From JAVBNO01 sp031551485 (lineage in GTDB: Bacteria > Bacillota > Clostridia > Oscillospirales > Ruminococcaceae): a DNA stretch of 64,000 bases. Positions 54,407 through 63,316 of this stretch are shown piece after piece; position 1 is the first letter of the stretch; every line of letters begins with the position of its first letter. The notes beneath the pieces are model-generated. The model was not told the DNA's origin and ran no database searches. It saw only the letters and a program-made list of their open reading frames with translations. The translations under genes and the position numbers were made by a program. The DNA lies in assembly GCA_031551485.1 (NCBI GenBank), contig JAVBNO010000019.1, positions 61,631-125,630 on the forward strand, given 5' to 3'.

Positions 54407-54449
54407 AACATGGCTTTGGCCGATAAAAATTATAAGCGTTCCCGTAGTA

Positions 54450-54478
54450 TTGGCAAAGAAAGTGTGCTATACTATAGG
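54450..54478 (+). promoter_or_regulatory. Candidate promoter of the M16 operon
   Basis: TTGGCA at 54450 and an extended -10 TGC-TATACT at 54465-54473; the spacing to TATAGG (54473-54478) is 17. A second extended -10 (TGC-TATATT, 54501-54509) lies closer to the gene. Confidence 0.4.
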
Positions 54479-54548
54479 TTAGTTTTGCCGCAAGGCACCG
54501 TGCTATATTTTTTCTTTTATACTCTATCAATGTAACGGAGATGAACGG

Positions 54549-55838
54549 ATGAGCAAACTGATTCGCCGTCAAATTGGGGAGGGTGTGCATTTTTCCCACA
54601 TCATCGACCCCAAATTTAAACACAACCGCATCGCCATTAATTTTATTGTGCCGTTGGATCAAGAGCGGGTGACCGCCAATGCCATCGTGCCGTTTTTGCT
54701 GCGAAAAGGATGCAAAGCTTATCCGGATTTTACCGAGCTCAACCGCCGACTGTCGGATCTTTACGGGGCGTCGCTGGACGCAGATGTAAGCAAATTCGGC
54801 GGGTTCCAAATCATCAGCGTATCCATCACCGGTGTCGATGACCGCTATACCATTGGCGGCGAAGCGGTGACCGGTGCATGCGCGGCCTTAATTGGCGAAA
54901 TTGCCCTGCGGCCCAACATTGTCAACGGTGCTTTTCCGGCTGCCGATGTGGAGTTAGAGCGGCAATATTTAATCGACACCATCGAGTCCGAAATCAACGA
55001 TAAGCGAACTTACGCCCTTTCACGCTGCAAGGCGCTGATGTGCAAAGAGGAACCCTATGCCATCAAACGCTATGGCTATACCGACAAGGCGAAGGACATC
55101 ACCCCCCAAATGGCAGCGGAGGCCTACACCCAGCTGCGGGACGGGGCACGGGTGGAGATTTTATTCATCGGGTCGGGGCACGAAGAGGCGGCTTACAGCA
55201 CATTTGTGGAGTTGTTCCATGGTTTAAAGAGGCAGGTGTCCCCGGCGCCTCCCATTCCCAGAATTGAGAAGGCGGAACGCCTGCAAAGCCACGAAGAACA
55301 GATGGATGTCAACCAGTCTAAACTGGTGATGGGCTTTCGCACCGGGCCGGATGAGCAGAAGGATGCCAACGGCGTTATGCGTATGACGGCGGCGCTGTAC
55401 GGCGGCACGCCTTTTTCCCGGTTGTTTGTGAACGTGCGGGAAAAATTAAGCCTTTGTTATTATTGCGCGGCTCGTTACGATTTGGCCACCGGATTGTTAA
55501 TGGTGGACAGCGGCGTGGAAGCGGAGAATAAAGAAAAAGCGTATGAGGAAATCCTCAACCAATTGACCGTGCTGCAAAAAGGCGAATTCAGCGACGATGA
55601 ACTGCGCTTCACCAAATTGGCTTTGGGCGGCGCGTTGCGCGCGACGGAGGATTCGCTGGGGGGCATGGAGAGCTGGTATACCACCCGCATCATGGTGGGT
55701 GATGCCCTTGCGCCGCCGGAGGACGCTGCACTGATGGACAAAGTGACCAAGGAGCAGGTCGTCCGGGCCGCCGGCCAAATTACGCTGGACACGGTATATT
55801 TTTTAACGGGCAAAGGGGGAGAGAGCCGTCATGACTAA
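54549..55838 (+). CDS. M16-family protein, YfmF/YmfF type (probably non-catalytic)
   Basis: 429 residues with the two-lobe M16 fold. The zinc motif HxxEH is absent where expected (IVPFLLRKGCKAYPDFTEL near 43-61), so it is most likely the inactive partner of the next gene, which has the motif. Pairs of this sort (YfmF/YfmH naming) are conserved in Firmicutes and have been linked to modification of elongation factor P. Overlaps the partner by eight bases. Confidence 0.85.
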   Translation: MSKLIRRQIGEGVHFSHIIDPKFKHNRIAINFIVPLDQERVTANAIVPFLLRKGCKAYPDFTELNRRLSDLYGASLDADVSKFGGFQIISVSITGVDDRYTIGGEAVTGACAALIGEIALRPNIVNGAFPAADVELERQYLIDTIESEINDKRTYALSRCKALMCKEEPYAIKRYGYTDKAKDITPQMAAEAYTQLRDGARVEILFIGSGHEEAAYSTFVELFHGLKRQVSPAPPIPRIEKAERLQSHEEQMDVNQSKLVMGFRTGPDEQKDANGVMRMTAALYGGTPFSRLFVNVREKLSLCYYCAARYDLATGLLMVDSGVEAENKEKAYEEILNQLTVLQKGEFSDDELRFTKLALGGALRATEDSLGGMESWYTTRIMVGDALAPPEDAALMDKVTKEQVVRAAGQITLDTVYFLTGKGGESRHD

Positions 55839-57126
55839 CAAAACAGAGAAGCAAATGATTCGCTCGGCCCTTTTGCAAGAGGACTATGTCAAGGTAGAGC
55901 ATCCCTGCGGCCTGACGCTGCTGCTCTATCCGATGAAGGGGTACTCCACGGCTTACGCCATGTTCGGCACCCAATACGGTTCGGTAGACGTGGCTTTTAA
56001 GACAGGTCAGGAGGATGATTTTACAACGGTGCCGCCGGGCATCGCCCACTTTTTGGAGCATAAGCTATTTGAAAGCGAGGACGGGGACGCGTTTACCCGG
56101 TTTTCGGCCACCGGCGCCTCTGCCAACGCCTACACCAGTTTTGACCGGACAGCGTATTTGTTCGCCTGTTCCGACAACTTTAAAGAATCGTTGGATATCC
56201 TGCTCGACTTTGTCACCAAGCCCTATTTTACCGAAGAGACCGTACAAAAAGAACAAGGCATCATCGGGCAGGAAATTCGCATGTATGATGACAGTGCAGA
56301 CTGGCGGGTATTTTTTAATTTGCTTGGCGCGCTTTACAGCGCGCATCCCCTGCGCATTGACATTGCCGGCACAGTGGAGTCGATTGCCGAAATTGACGCG
56401 GCCCTTTTGTACCGGTGCTATCATACCTTCTATAACCTGCACAATATGGTGTTGACCATTGCGGGGAATTTTGACGTGGACGTCGTCATTGACGCCGTGG
56501 ACCGAATTTTGCCCAAGGCCCCGGCGCATGAAATTACCCGGCAGACGCCGCCGGAACCGGACAATATTGCCCAGCGGCGGGTGGAACAAAAGCTGGAGGT
56601 GGCGACGCCGCTGTTTCAGTTGGGTTTCAAAGGGAAAAGCTATGACAGCGTGCGCAACATTCAAAACCAGGTGCTGGACGAGATTTTGTTGGAGATTGCT
56701 GTGGGGGAGGGTTCCATCCTTTACCGCCGGCTGTATGACAAAGGCCTGATCAACTCCACATTTGAATATGAGGTCATGGGTGGCCGGGATTATCTGATCC
56801 CCATTTGCTCGGGAGAATCCCGCAACCCGGACGGCGTCTTTGAGGCTGTCTGCGCCGAGCTGGAACGGCTGAAGGCCGAAGGCATTGACAAAGCCGAGTT
56901 TGAACGGGCCAAACGCAGCACCTACGGTCGCTATGTGGGCATGTTCGGCAAGGTGGAGGCTGTGGCGGGACTTTTGATGCTGGCCTATTTTGCCGGTGTA
57001 GAGGCCTATTCATTGCTTACGCTTGTGGCGGACGCAACAGTGGAACAACTTGTCCAACGACTTGTGGAAGATTTTGATACCAAGAAGGCGGTATTGTCGG
57101 TTGTGACACCGCCCAGCGCCTCTTAA
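55831..57126 (+). CDS. M16-family zinc peptidase, YfmH/YmfH type
   Basis: 431 residues. The inverted zinc motif is HFLEH (His73, Glu76, His77) with the third ligand Glu in the region of GIIGQEIRMYDD near 145-156. The SATGASANAYTSFDRTAYLF segment near 91-110 is typical of M16 peptidases. Works as a heterodimer with the preceding protein by family knowledge. Confidence 0.9.
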   Translation: MTNKTEKQMIRSALLQEDYVKVEHPCGLTLLLYPMKGYSTAYAMFGTQYGSVDVAFKTGQEDDFTTVPPGIAHFLEHKLFESEDGDAFTRFSATGASANAYTSFDRTAYLFACSDNFKESLDILLDFVTKPYFTEETVQKEQGIIGQEIRMYDDSADWRVFFNLLGALYSAHPLRIDIAGTVESIAEIDAALLYRCYHTFYNLHNMVLTIAGNFDVDVVIDAVDRILPKAPAHEITRQTPPEPDNIAQRRVEQKLEVATPLFQLGFKGKSYDSVRNIQNQVLDEILLEIAVGEGSILYRRLYDKGLINSTFEYEVMGGRDYLIPICSGESRNPDGVFEAVCAELERLKAEGIDKAEFERAKRSTYGRYVGMFGKVEAVAGLLMLAYFAGVEAYSLLTLVADATVEQLVQRLVEDFDTKKAVLSVVTPPSAS

Positions 57127-57186
57127 AAAGCGTGCATTTTGTGGATTACGGATATCTTATTTTGCTGGATACAGGAGGACAAAAAG

Positions 57187-58431
57187 ATGATAGAGGTTTT
57201 AAGTTTTCCCGGATTGGGCCTGGAGATCCCCATTAACCGTGTCGCGCTCCATGTGGGGCCCTTCACCATTTATTGGTACGGTATTCTGTTCGCCCTTGCT
57301 TTTGCCGCCGGTGTATTTTATGTTGTCAAGGCGTGCAAGCCTTTTGGCGTGAACCCGGATAAAATGTTTGACGTTTTGCTGTTTGCGTTTATCGGCGGCG
57401 TCGTTGGCGCGCGCATTTACTATGTGATTTTCAGCTGGGATATGTACAAAAACGATCTGATGGCCGTTTTTCGCATCTGGGAAGGCGGCATTGCCATTTA
57501 CGGCGGTGTCATCGGCGCCTTTTTGGCGGGATATATCATGTGCCGTATCCGCAAAGTGAAAATATTGCCCGCTTTTGACGTGGGCGTCATCGGCTTGCTT
57601 TTGGGACAAGCCATTGGCCGCTGGGGCAACTTTGTCAATATGGAAGCTTTCGGCGCCAACACCACATTGCCCTGGGGAATGACTTCCCCCAGTATTGTCA
57701 ATTACCTAAGCCTACATAAGGCCAGCCTGGCTGCGCTGGGCGTACAGGTGATGCCTGCCGTACCGGTGCATCCCACTTTTATTTACGAGTCGCTGTGGAA
57801 TCTGCTGGGCTTTGCGCTGTTTGCCTTTGTGCTCAGCAAAAGGCGCCGGTTTGATGGTCAAATGTTGCTTTCCTATGCCATGTGGTATGGGATTGGCCGA
57901 TTCTTTATTGAAGGTCTGCGCACCGACAGCTTGATGATTGTAGGCCTGCGGGTGTCCCAGGGGCTGGCCCTCATCAGCTTTTTGGCAGCGGGCATTGTCA
58001 TGCTGTATATCTATGGCAAAATCCGTGAAAACGGCGGCGATCCCGATTACTTGAAAGTGTACGGCAAGACAGAGGCCGGCATATTGGACGCAGAGGACGA
58101 TGGCAGCAAGAAGACAAAAGCCGCCGAAGAAGCCAAAGCAGAAGAAGAGAAAGTGGCCGATGATACGGCCAAAGATACGACCAAAGATACGACAGAAGCT
58201 GAGCCGGCGAAGAACGGTAAAGCGGGTGAGAAGGCCGAGGCTCCAGAAGAGAAGGCAGCCGAAGAGACAGCAGAAAAGAAAGCGGCCAGTGTACCGGCGG
58301 AGAAAGAAGCCAAAGAGCCGGAGACCGCCGCCAAACCCAAAAACGAAAAGCCTGCGCCCAAGGCCGCAGCCAAACCGAAAGCGCCGGCAAAGCCCAAAGC
58401 CAAATCCGGCGGTAAGCCCAAGGAGAAATAA
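57187..58431 (+). CDS. lgt: Prolipoprotein diacylglyceryl transferase with long Lys/Ala/Glu/Pro tail
   Basis: 414 residues from ATG 57187, behind CAGGAGGACAAAAAG. The first 280 residues are a normal Lgt with seven membrane segments and the signature GRWGNFVNMEAFG near 145-157; it attaches diacylglycerol to the lipobox Cys of lipoproteins, three of which are encoded in this window. From about residue 285 the protein has a low-complexity tail of about 130 residues: first acidic (EEAKAEEEKV), later strongly basic (KPKAPAKPKAKSGGKPKEK). The tail is cytoplasmic or external depending on topology; its role is unknown. Confidence 0.93.
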   Translation: MIEVLSFPGLGLEIPINRVALHVGPFTIYWYGILFALAFAAGVFYVVKACKPFGVNPDKMFDVLLFAFIGGVVGARIYYVIFSWDMYKNDLMAVFRIWEGGIAIYGGVIGAFLAGYIMCRIRKVKILPAFDVGVIGLLLGQAIGRWGNFVNMEAFGANTTLPWGMTSPSIVNYLSLHKASLAALGVQVMPAVPVHPTFIYESLWNLLGFALFAFVLSKRRRFDGQMLLSYAMWYGIGRFFIEGLRTDSLMIVGLRVSQGLALISFLAAGIVMLYIYGKIRENGGDPDYLKVYGKTEAGILDAEDDGSKKTKAAEEAKAEEEKVADDTAKDTTKDTTEAEPAKNGKAGEKAEAPEEKAAEETAEKKAASVPAEKEAKEPETAAKPKNEKPAPKAAAKPKAPAKPKAKSGGKPKEK

Positions 58432-58433
58432 GC

Positions 58434-59279
58434 ATGGCGAGAATAATTGACGGCAAACAAGTGGCAGCCATGTTGCGCCAGACGCTGGCCGAGCGGGTGC
58501 AGGCGCTGGCGGCCAAAGGGATCCGACCGGGGCTTGCGGTTGTCATTGTAGGGGCAGACCCTGCCTCCCGAACCTATGTGAACAACAAGAAGAAAGCCTG
58601 TGCCGAATTGGAGATATATTCGGAAGAGTACGCCCTTGGGCCCGAAACAACCCAAAAAGAACTGCTGGACCTCGTCCGAACGCTGAACGCCAAAAAGGAG
58701 ATCCACGGCATTTTGGTACAGTTGCCGCTGCCAAAGGGGCTTGACGAAAAAGCGGTCATCGAGGCGATTGCCCCCCACAAAGATGTGGACGCTTTCCACG
58801 CCGAAAATGTGGGGCATATCATGATCGGCGATTTTCAGTTTGTGCCTTGCACCCCGGCAGGAGTGATGGCGCTGATCGCCTCCACCGGCGAGAGGGTGGA
58901 GGGAAAAGAATGCGTCGTCATCGGGCGAAGCAATATTGTAGGCAAGCCCATGGCCATGCTGCTTTTGCACCAAAACGCCACGGTGACAGTATGCCATTCC
59001 CGCACCAAAAACTTGGCGGAGGTGACCCGCCGGGCGGACATCCTTGTGGCGGCGGTGGGCAAAGCGGGCTTTGTGACGGCGGATATGGTGAAGCCCGGGG
59101 CAATGGTCATCGATGTGGGTACCAACCGGAACAGCGAGGGCAAGCTTTGCGGCGATGTGGACTTTGCGGCAGTGGAGCCGATTGCCGGATACATTAGCCC
59201 GGTGCCGGGGGGCGTCGGCCCCATGACAATTACCATGCTGATGGAAAACACCGTGCGCGCGGCGGAAGCCATGTTATAA
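58434..59279 (+). CDS. folD: Methylene-THF dehydrogenase/cyclohydrolase FolD
   Basis: 281 residues, ATG after AAGGAGAAATAAGC. It interconverts 5,10-methylene-THF and 10-formyl-THF, the formyl donor used by PurN and the AICAR transformylase encoded at the left of this window. Motifs: SRTYVNNKKKACAEL near 44-58, QLPLPKGLD near 97-105, GRSNIVGKPMAMLL near 163-176 and PVPGGVGPMTITMLM near 259-273. Confidence 0.96.
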   Translation: MARIIDGKQVAAMLRQTLAERVQALAAKGIRPGLAVVIVGADPASRTYVNNKKKACAELEIYSEEYALGPETTQKELLDLVRTLNAKKEIHGILVQLPLPKGLDEKAVIEAIAPHKDVDAFHAENVGHIMIGDFQFVPCTPAGVMALIASTGERVEGKECVVIGRSNIVGKPMAMLLLHQNATVTVCHSRTKNLAEVTRRADILVAAVGKAGFVTADMVKPGAMVIDVGTNRNSEGKLCGDVDFAAVEPIAGYISPVPGGVGPMTITMLMENTVRAAEAML

Positions 59280-59291
59280 AGCATTAACATA

Positions 59292-59320
59292 TTGACAATT
59301 GATAGCCAATATGCTACTAT
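59292..59320 (+). promoter_or_regulatory. Promoter of the rplU-rpmA operon
   Basis: TTGACA, 17-base spacer, TACTAT preceded by TGC. Near-consensus sigma-A promoter. Confidence 0.75.
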
Positions 59321-59422
59321 TTTCTTTGCCGCATGTGCCGGGCTTTTGAAGTGTGCCGTTTCGCATTTGCAAATGGGTGCCGCCTGTATACAGCGAGTCT
59401 GATATGAAAGAGGAAACCGAGC
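59321..59422 (+). promoter_or_regulatory. Untranslated leader of rplU, possible L21 leader RNA
   Basis: A leader of about 95 bases precedes rplU, with cgggcttttgaagtgtgccg and cgcatttgcaaatgg segments able to fold. Firmicutes often carry an autoregulatory L21 leader RNA here; I cannot confirm the consensus by eye. Confidence 0.4.
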
Positions 59423-59731
59423 ATGTACGCAGTATTTGAAACCGGCGGCAAACAATATCGGGCCGAGGTTGGCGACCAGCTGTTTATTGAAAAGCTGGAA
59501 GTGAACGAAAACGACGAAATTGTGTTTGACAAAGTTTTGGTAGTAGGAAAAGACAAAGCAACCACTTTTGGCTCGCCCTATGTTAAAGGCGCCAAAGTGA
59601 CCGGCAAAGTGATTAAAAACGGAAAAGCCAAAAAAATCACTGTTTTTACCTACCGCTCCAAAAAAGATTCCAAACGCAAAATGGGCCACAGACAGCCCTA
59701 TACCAAGGTTGAAATTACCGCCATTGCATAA
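59423..59731 (+). CDS. rplU: 50S ribosomal protein L21
   Basis: 102 residues, standard. Begins YAVFETGGKQYRAEVGDQL and ends with the KKDSKRKMGHRQPYTKVEI region that defines L21. It is followed after 50 bases by rpmA; the prp (ysxB) gene that usually sits between them in Firmicutes is missing. Confidence 0.97.
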   Translation: MYAVFETGGKQYRAEVGDQLFIEKLEVNENDEIVFDKVLVVGKDKATTFGSPYVKGAKVTGKVIKNGKAKKITVFTYRSKKDSKRKMGHRQPYTKVEITAIA

Positions 59732-59781
59732 ACTTTCCCAAAAGGGATATGAAAAGATTGAAAGCTGAGGTGTTATCATAA

Positions 59782-60036
59782 ATGGCACATAAGAAGGGTG
59801 TTGGCTCTACCAAGAACGGCCGCGATTCCGAGGCGAAACGGCTTGGCGTTAAACGGTCCGACGGTCAGGAAGTATTGGCCGGCAATATCTTGGTGCGCCA
59901 GAGAGGCACACACATTCATCCCGGCAACAATGTAGGCAAAGGTTCGGACGATACACTTTTTGCTCTTGTCAACGGCAAAGTTAAGTTTGAACGTTTGGGC
60001 AAAGACCGCAAGAAAGTTTCCGTTTATCCTGCGTAA
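59782..60036 (+). CDS. rpmA: 50S ribosomal protein L27, without N-terminal extension
   Basis: 84 residues. It starts MAHKKGVGSTKNGRDSEAKR, so the mature N-terminus that reaches the peptidyl-transferase centre is directly encoded. Most Firmicutes L27 proteins instead carry a nine-residue extension ending in FFA that is removed by the Prp protease. Both the extension and prp are absent here, as in Proteobacteria. Confidence 0.97.
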   Translation: MAHKKGVGSTKNGRDSEAKRLGVKRSDGQEVLAGNILVRQRGTHIHPGNNVGKGSDDTLFALVNGKVKFERLGKDRKKVSVYPA

Positions 60037-60055
60037 AGTGAACGACAACGCAATG

Positions 60056-60089
60056 CAACTCCCAGTTTTGGCTGGGAGTTGATTTTTTC
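60056..60089 (+). terminator. Terminator of the rplU-rpmA operon
   Basis: caactcccag, short loop, ctgggagttg, then attttttc. Perfect 10-bp stem and T-run. Confidence 0.9.
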
Positions 60090-60138
60090 AGCAAAGAAGC
60101 GCAGAATAAATGTTAAGTGAGAAAAAGAAGGTGATGGC

Positions 60139-61413
60139 ATGTTCATTGATGTAGCCAATATTAGGGTAAAGGCCGGAGATGGTGGCACGGGTGTTGTCAG
60201 TTTCCACCGGGAAAAATATGTGGCAGCCGGAGGCCCCGACGGGGGCGACGGCGGTAAGGGCGGCGACATCGTCTTTGTGGCAGACACCAATTTGTCCACC
60301 CTTTTGGCCTTTCGCCATCGCCGCAAATATGCGGCCGAACCGGGGCAACCGGGGCGGTCCAGCCGGTGCAGCGGCAAAAACGGCAGCGATCTTGTCATCA
60401 AGGTGCCCAAGGGTACGCTGGTGCGGGAGGCGGAGACAGGCCGGATTTTGGCCGATATATCCGGTGATAAACCGGTTGTGATTGCCAAAGGTGGCAAAGG
60501 CGGCTGGGGAAACCAGCATTTTGCCACCCCGACGCGACAAATCCCGCGTTTTGCCAAACCCGGTCTGCCGGGGGAGGCGTATGAGCTGAAGCTGGAACTA
60601 AAGCTGTTGGCGGATGTGGGGCTTGTGGGATTCCCCAACGTGGGCAAAAGCACTTTGATTTCTGTTGTGTCGGCAGCCCGGCCCAAGGTGGCCAACTATC
60701 ACTTCACCACGCTGATCCCCACTCTGGGGGTTGTGAGCGCGGGGGAAGAAAAAAGTTTTGTAATGGCCGACATTCCAGGCCTTATTGAGGGCGCCAGTGA
60801 GGGCATCGGCTTGGGACACGCCTTTTTGCGCCATGTGGAGCGCTGCCGCCTGATTGTGCACATTGTAGATGTATCGGGCAGTGAAGGGCGGGACCCCGCC
60901 ACCGATTTTGAAACCATCAATGCCGAGTTGCGGCGGTTTAATCCCGAGCTGGCCGGACGGCCCCAAATTGTGGCAGGTAACAAAAGCGACATTGCCACCC
61001 CGGAGCAAATTGCGGACTTCCAGGCATTTGTGGAGCAAAAAGGTTACCGCTTTTTTACCATTTCAGCGGCGACCCACACCGGTGTGGACGCTCTCATTCG
61101 GACGGTGGCGGCCGAATTGGACAAGTTGCCGCCCATTCTTGCGTATGAACCGGAGGCTGTGCCGCTGGAAGAGATAGAAGCGAAAGCGCGCAAAAACGAT
61201 TTTACCATTCGTGTGGAGGACGGCGTCTATGTGGTGGAGGCCGACTGGCTTAGCCAGGTGCTGGGGTCAGTGAACATGGAAGACTACGAGTCCCTTCAAT
61301 ATTTTCAGCGGGTGCTGCGGCAAAGCGGCATCATTGGCAAGCTGGATGAAATGGGTATTGAAGACGGCGACACGGTGAGCATCCTCAATTTTGAGTTTGA
61401 TTATATCCAATAA
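60139..61413 (+). CDS. obg: GTPase Obg/CgtA
   Basis: 424 residues. Glycine-rich Obg fold 1-158 (GGDGGKGGDIVFVAD near 36-50), G domain with G1 GFPNVGKS at 164-171, DIPGLIEGA near 210-218 and NKSD near 281-284, then an OCT domain (about 345-424) of the Gram-positive type. It monitors late 50S assembly and stress/sporulation signals. Preceded by AGAAGGTGATGGC. Confidence 0.96.
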   Translation: MFIDVANIRVKAGDGGTGVVSFHREKYVAAGGPDGGDGGKGGDIVFVADTNLSTLLAFRHRRKYAAEPGQPGRSSRCSGKNGSDLVIKVPKGTLVREAETGRILADISGDKPVVIAKGGKGGWGNQHFATPTRQIPRFAKPGLPGEAYELKLELKLLADVGLVGFPNVGKSTLISVVSAARPKVANYHFTTLIPTLGVVSAGEEKSFVMADIPGLIEGASEGIGLGHAFLRHVERCRLIVHIVDVSGSEGRDPATDFETINAELRRFNPELAGRPQIVAGNKSDIATPEQIADFQAFVEQKGYRFFTISAATHTGVDALIRTVAAELDKLPPILAYEPEAVPLEEIEAKARKNDFTIRVEDGVYVVEADWLSQVLGSVNMEDYESLQYFQRVLRQSGIIGKLDEMGIEDGDTVSILNFEFDYIQ

Positions 61414-61431
61414 TGGACAGAGGAAACGCAT

Positions 61432-61842
61432 ATGCTTGAGCATAAGGAACAACTGATGGACCCCAAGCTTTACAGCCCGCTGACGCTGGCTTTTGTAGGG
61501 GACGGTGTATATGAACTGCTGGTGCGGGAAAAACTGGTGGCAGGGGGCAGCATGCCCCCCGGCAAGCTCCACAGCATGGCTGTTAAAAAAGTACGGTGCT
61601 CGGCTCAGTCGGCCGTGTACCAATTTTTGCTGGGTAAGCTGGCGCCGGAGGAAGAGGACATTATGCGCAGAGGGCGTAACGCCACCTCGGGGCATCTGCC
61701 CAAAAACGCCGACCCAATCGATTACCGGCAGGCTACCGGCGTGGAGGCGCTGTTTGGTTACCTGTATCTGAAAGGCCAGACAGAGCGCATTTATGAATTG
61801 TTTGCTCTCATTGAAGGAATGATAAACGAAGTATCATCATAG
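61432..61842 (+). CDS. mrnC: Mini-ribonuclease III
   Basis: 136 residues. Single RNase III catalytic domain without a dsRNA-binding domain: LAFVGDGVYELLVRE near 19-33 with Asp24, and PLEALFG-like GVEALFGYLYLKGQ near 103-116. It trims 23S rRNA precursors. Eighteen bases after obg, likely co-transcribed. Confidence 0.93.
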   Translation: MLEHKEQLMDPKLYSPLTLAFVGDGVYELLVREKLVAGGSMPPGKLHSMAVKKVRCSAQSAVYQFLLGKLAPEEEDIMRRGRNATSGHLPKNADPIDYRQATGVEALFGYLYLKGQTERIYELFALIEGMINEVSS

Positions 61843-61883
61843 GCAAGTGGGTGTGAAACGAAATGCCAATAAGGGAAAACGCC

Positions 61884-62759
61884 ATGACACCGAAAGAAAG
61901 GGCCAAGTCACTGATTTTGGACATCGCCTATGACATTGTCGGCGCGTTTATGTATGCTGTGGGTATTCACAGCTTTTTGTCCCCCAACCATATTGCGCCG
62001 GGGGGTGTGTCGGGCCTTTCGGTGCTGGTGAATTACCTGACCGGATGGCCGCTTGGTGTGTTGGTGCTGGTGCTGAATATTCCGCTTTTGCTTTTGGCGG
62101 CCCGGTTTTTGGGGATGAGCTTCACCCTAAAGACCCTTAAAACTGTGGCTATTATGACAGTGATGTTGGATGTGGTGATGCCGCTGTGGCTGCCGGTGTA
62201 CGAGGGAAACCCCATTTTGGCGGCGCTGTTTGGCGGTGTGGCCATGGGCGCCGGCATGGGCATTGTGTTTATGCGGGGCTCCACCACCGGTGGCTCGGAC
62301 ATTGCCTCCCGCCTCATTCAGCTGCGCTTTCCCTATATGCAAATTGGGCGGGTGCTGTTGCTTGTAGATGTGGTGGTGCTGGCACTGGCGGCCATTGTTT
62401 ATCGCAACATCGAAACAGCGCTTTACGGCATGATCAGCTTGTTCACCGGCTCCCGCATCATCGACAGCCTGTTGTATGGCCTTGATACGGGCCAGTTATG
62501 TTTTGTCATTTCGGAAAAAAACCGGGAAATTGCCGACGAAGTGATGAAGCAGTTGGACCGGGGCGTCACACTGCTTCACGGAGAGGGCGCTTACCGGGGC
62601 GACGGTAAAAAAGTGCTGATGTGCGCTGTGCGTAAACAGCAAAGTTACCGGCTGCGGGCCATCATTCACGAAATTGATCCCACCGCTTTTATGATTGCCG
62701 CCGACGCGGGAGAGATATTGGGCCACGGTTTTCGGCCATTGGGCCGGGACATTCACTGA
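61884..62759 (+). CDS. YitT-family membrane protein (DUF161 + DUF2179)
   Basis: 291 residues from ATG 61884, seven bases after AAGGGA; an ATG 21 bases earlier has no site. Five to six membrane segments in the first 200 residues (HIAPGGVSGLSVLVNYLTG; RGSTTGGSDIASRLI), then a soluble DUF2179 domain (about 205-290; KQQSYRLRAIIHEIDPTAFM). A widespread Firmicutes membrane family with no firm function. Confidence 0.9.
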   Translation: MTPKERAKSLILDIAYDIVGAFMYAVGIHSFLSPNHIAPGGVSGLSVLVNYLTGWPLGVLVLVLNIPLLLLAARFLGMSFTLKTLKTVAIMTVMLDVVMPLWLPVYEGNPILAALFGGVAMGAGMGIVFMRGSTTGGSDIASRLIQLRFPYMQIGRVLLLVDVVVLALAAIVYRNIETALYGMISLFTGSRIIDSLLYGLDTGQLCFVISEKNREIADEVMKQLDRGVTLLHGEGAYRGDGKKVLMCAVRKQQSYRLRAIIHEIDPTAFMIAADAGEILGHGFRPLGRDIH

Positions 62760-62774
62760 CATTGTGTGCATACT

Positions 62775-62807
62775 AAAAGGCGGCCCCATGTGACGGGGCC
62801 GCCTTTT
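62775..62807. terminator. Bidirectional terminator
   Basis: aaaaggcggcccc-atgtgac-ggggccgcctttt: perfect 13-bp arms with A-run and T-run, between the YitT gene and the minus-strand small ORF. Confidence 0.92.
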
Positions 62808-62864
62808 GCAATACGCTTTGATGCCATCAAGGGTTTTATTGCAGAATTGTAATGGTGGCCGGTT

Positions 62865-63002
62865 TTAACGGCAGTCGGAAGGATTTACGCCCTGGGTGCC
62901 GCCTTTCTGCTGCATGCCGCCTTTATTCTCGACATTGCTGCCACTTCTGTCGGAAACCTGAGGACTTTTGGGTTTCTTCATTTGCTTATCCTTTTTGCCC
63001 AT
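62865..63002 (-). CDS. Small basic ORF of 45 residues, unknown
   Basis: On the minus strand ATG (63002-63000) follows AGAGGTGAAGAAA, an excellent ribosome site at proper spacing. The product opens MGKKDKQMKKPKSPQVSDRS, then has Asn/Gly/Gln-rich GGMQQKGGTQG and ends NPSDCR. It is hydrophilic and basic at the start, with a single Cys second to last. It reads toward the bidirectional terminator at 62775. No membrane segment and no family that I recognise; small size and composition recall the tiny hydrophilic proteins found in spore formers, but that is only an impression. Confidence 0.6.
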   Translation of the reverse strand: MGKKDKQMKKPKSPQVSDRSGSNVENKGGMQQKGGTQGVNPSDCR

Positions 63003-63241
63003 TTTCTTCACCTCTTTTTTATGGTTAGATCAGGCTGAAACAATCGCCTTAATCTGGTATTATTATGGAACCAAAGGAGGGAAACTATACCATCGGCACC
63101 AAGGATTATTTTTCCAAATGATGATAGAATGGCGTGAACGCTCGTTATTTGCTCGGCATCTTAATGACGCTTACCTTTAGTATGGTCGTATTTTGGATAT
63201 CATTGTGGTATGATAAGTGAGAAAGAAAATTCTTATTACCC

Positions 63242-63270
63242 TTGTAAATTGTATACTATTATGGTACAGT
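63242..63270 (+). promoter_or_regulatory. Promoter of the rubrerythrin gene
   Basis: TTGTAA, 17-base spacer, TACAGT preceded by TGG. The rest of the 63003-63241 stretch shows no gene I can support. Confidence 0.6.
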
Positions 63271-63316
63271 ATTAACAAGGGAAGGAAGAATGCTTATTGA
63301 GAAAAGGAGAAAACAT

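Noticed and set aside
62968..63180. Plus-strand open frame of 70 codons before rubrerythrin
   Set aside because: It lies antisense to the better-supported 45-residue ORF, has no ribosome site, and its hydrophobic start is the complement of the Lys-rich start of that ORF.
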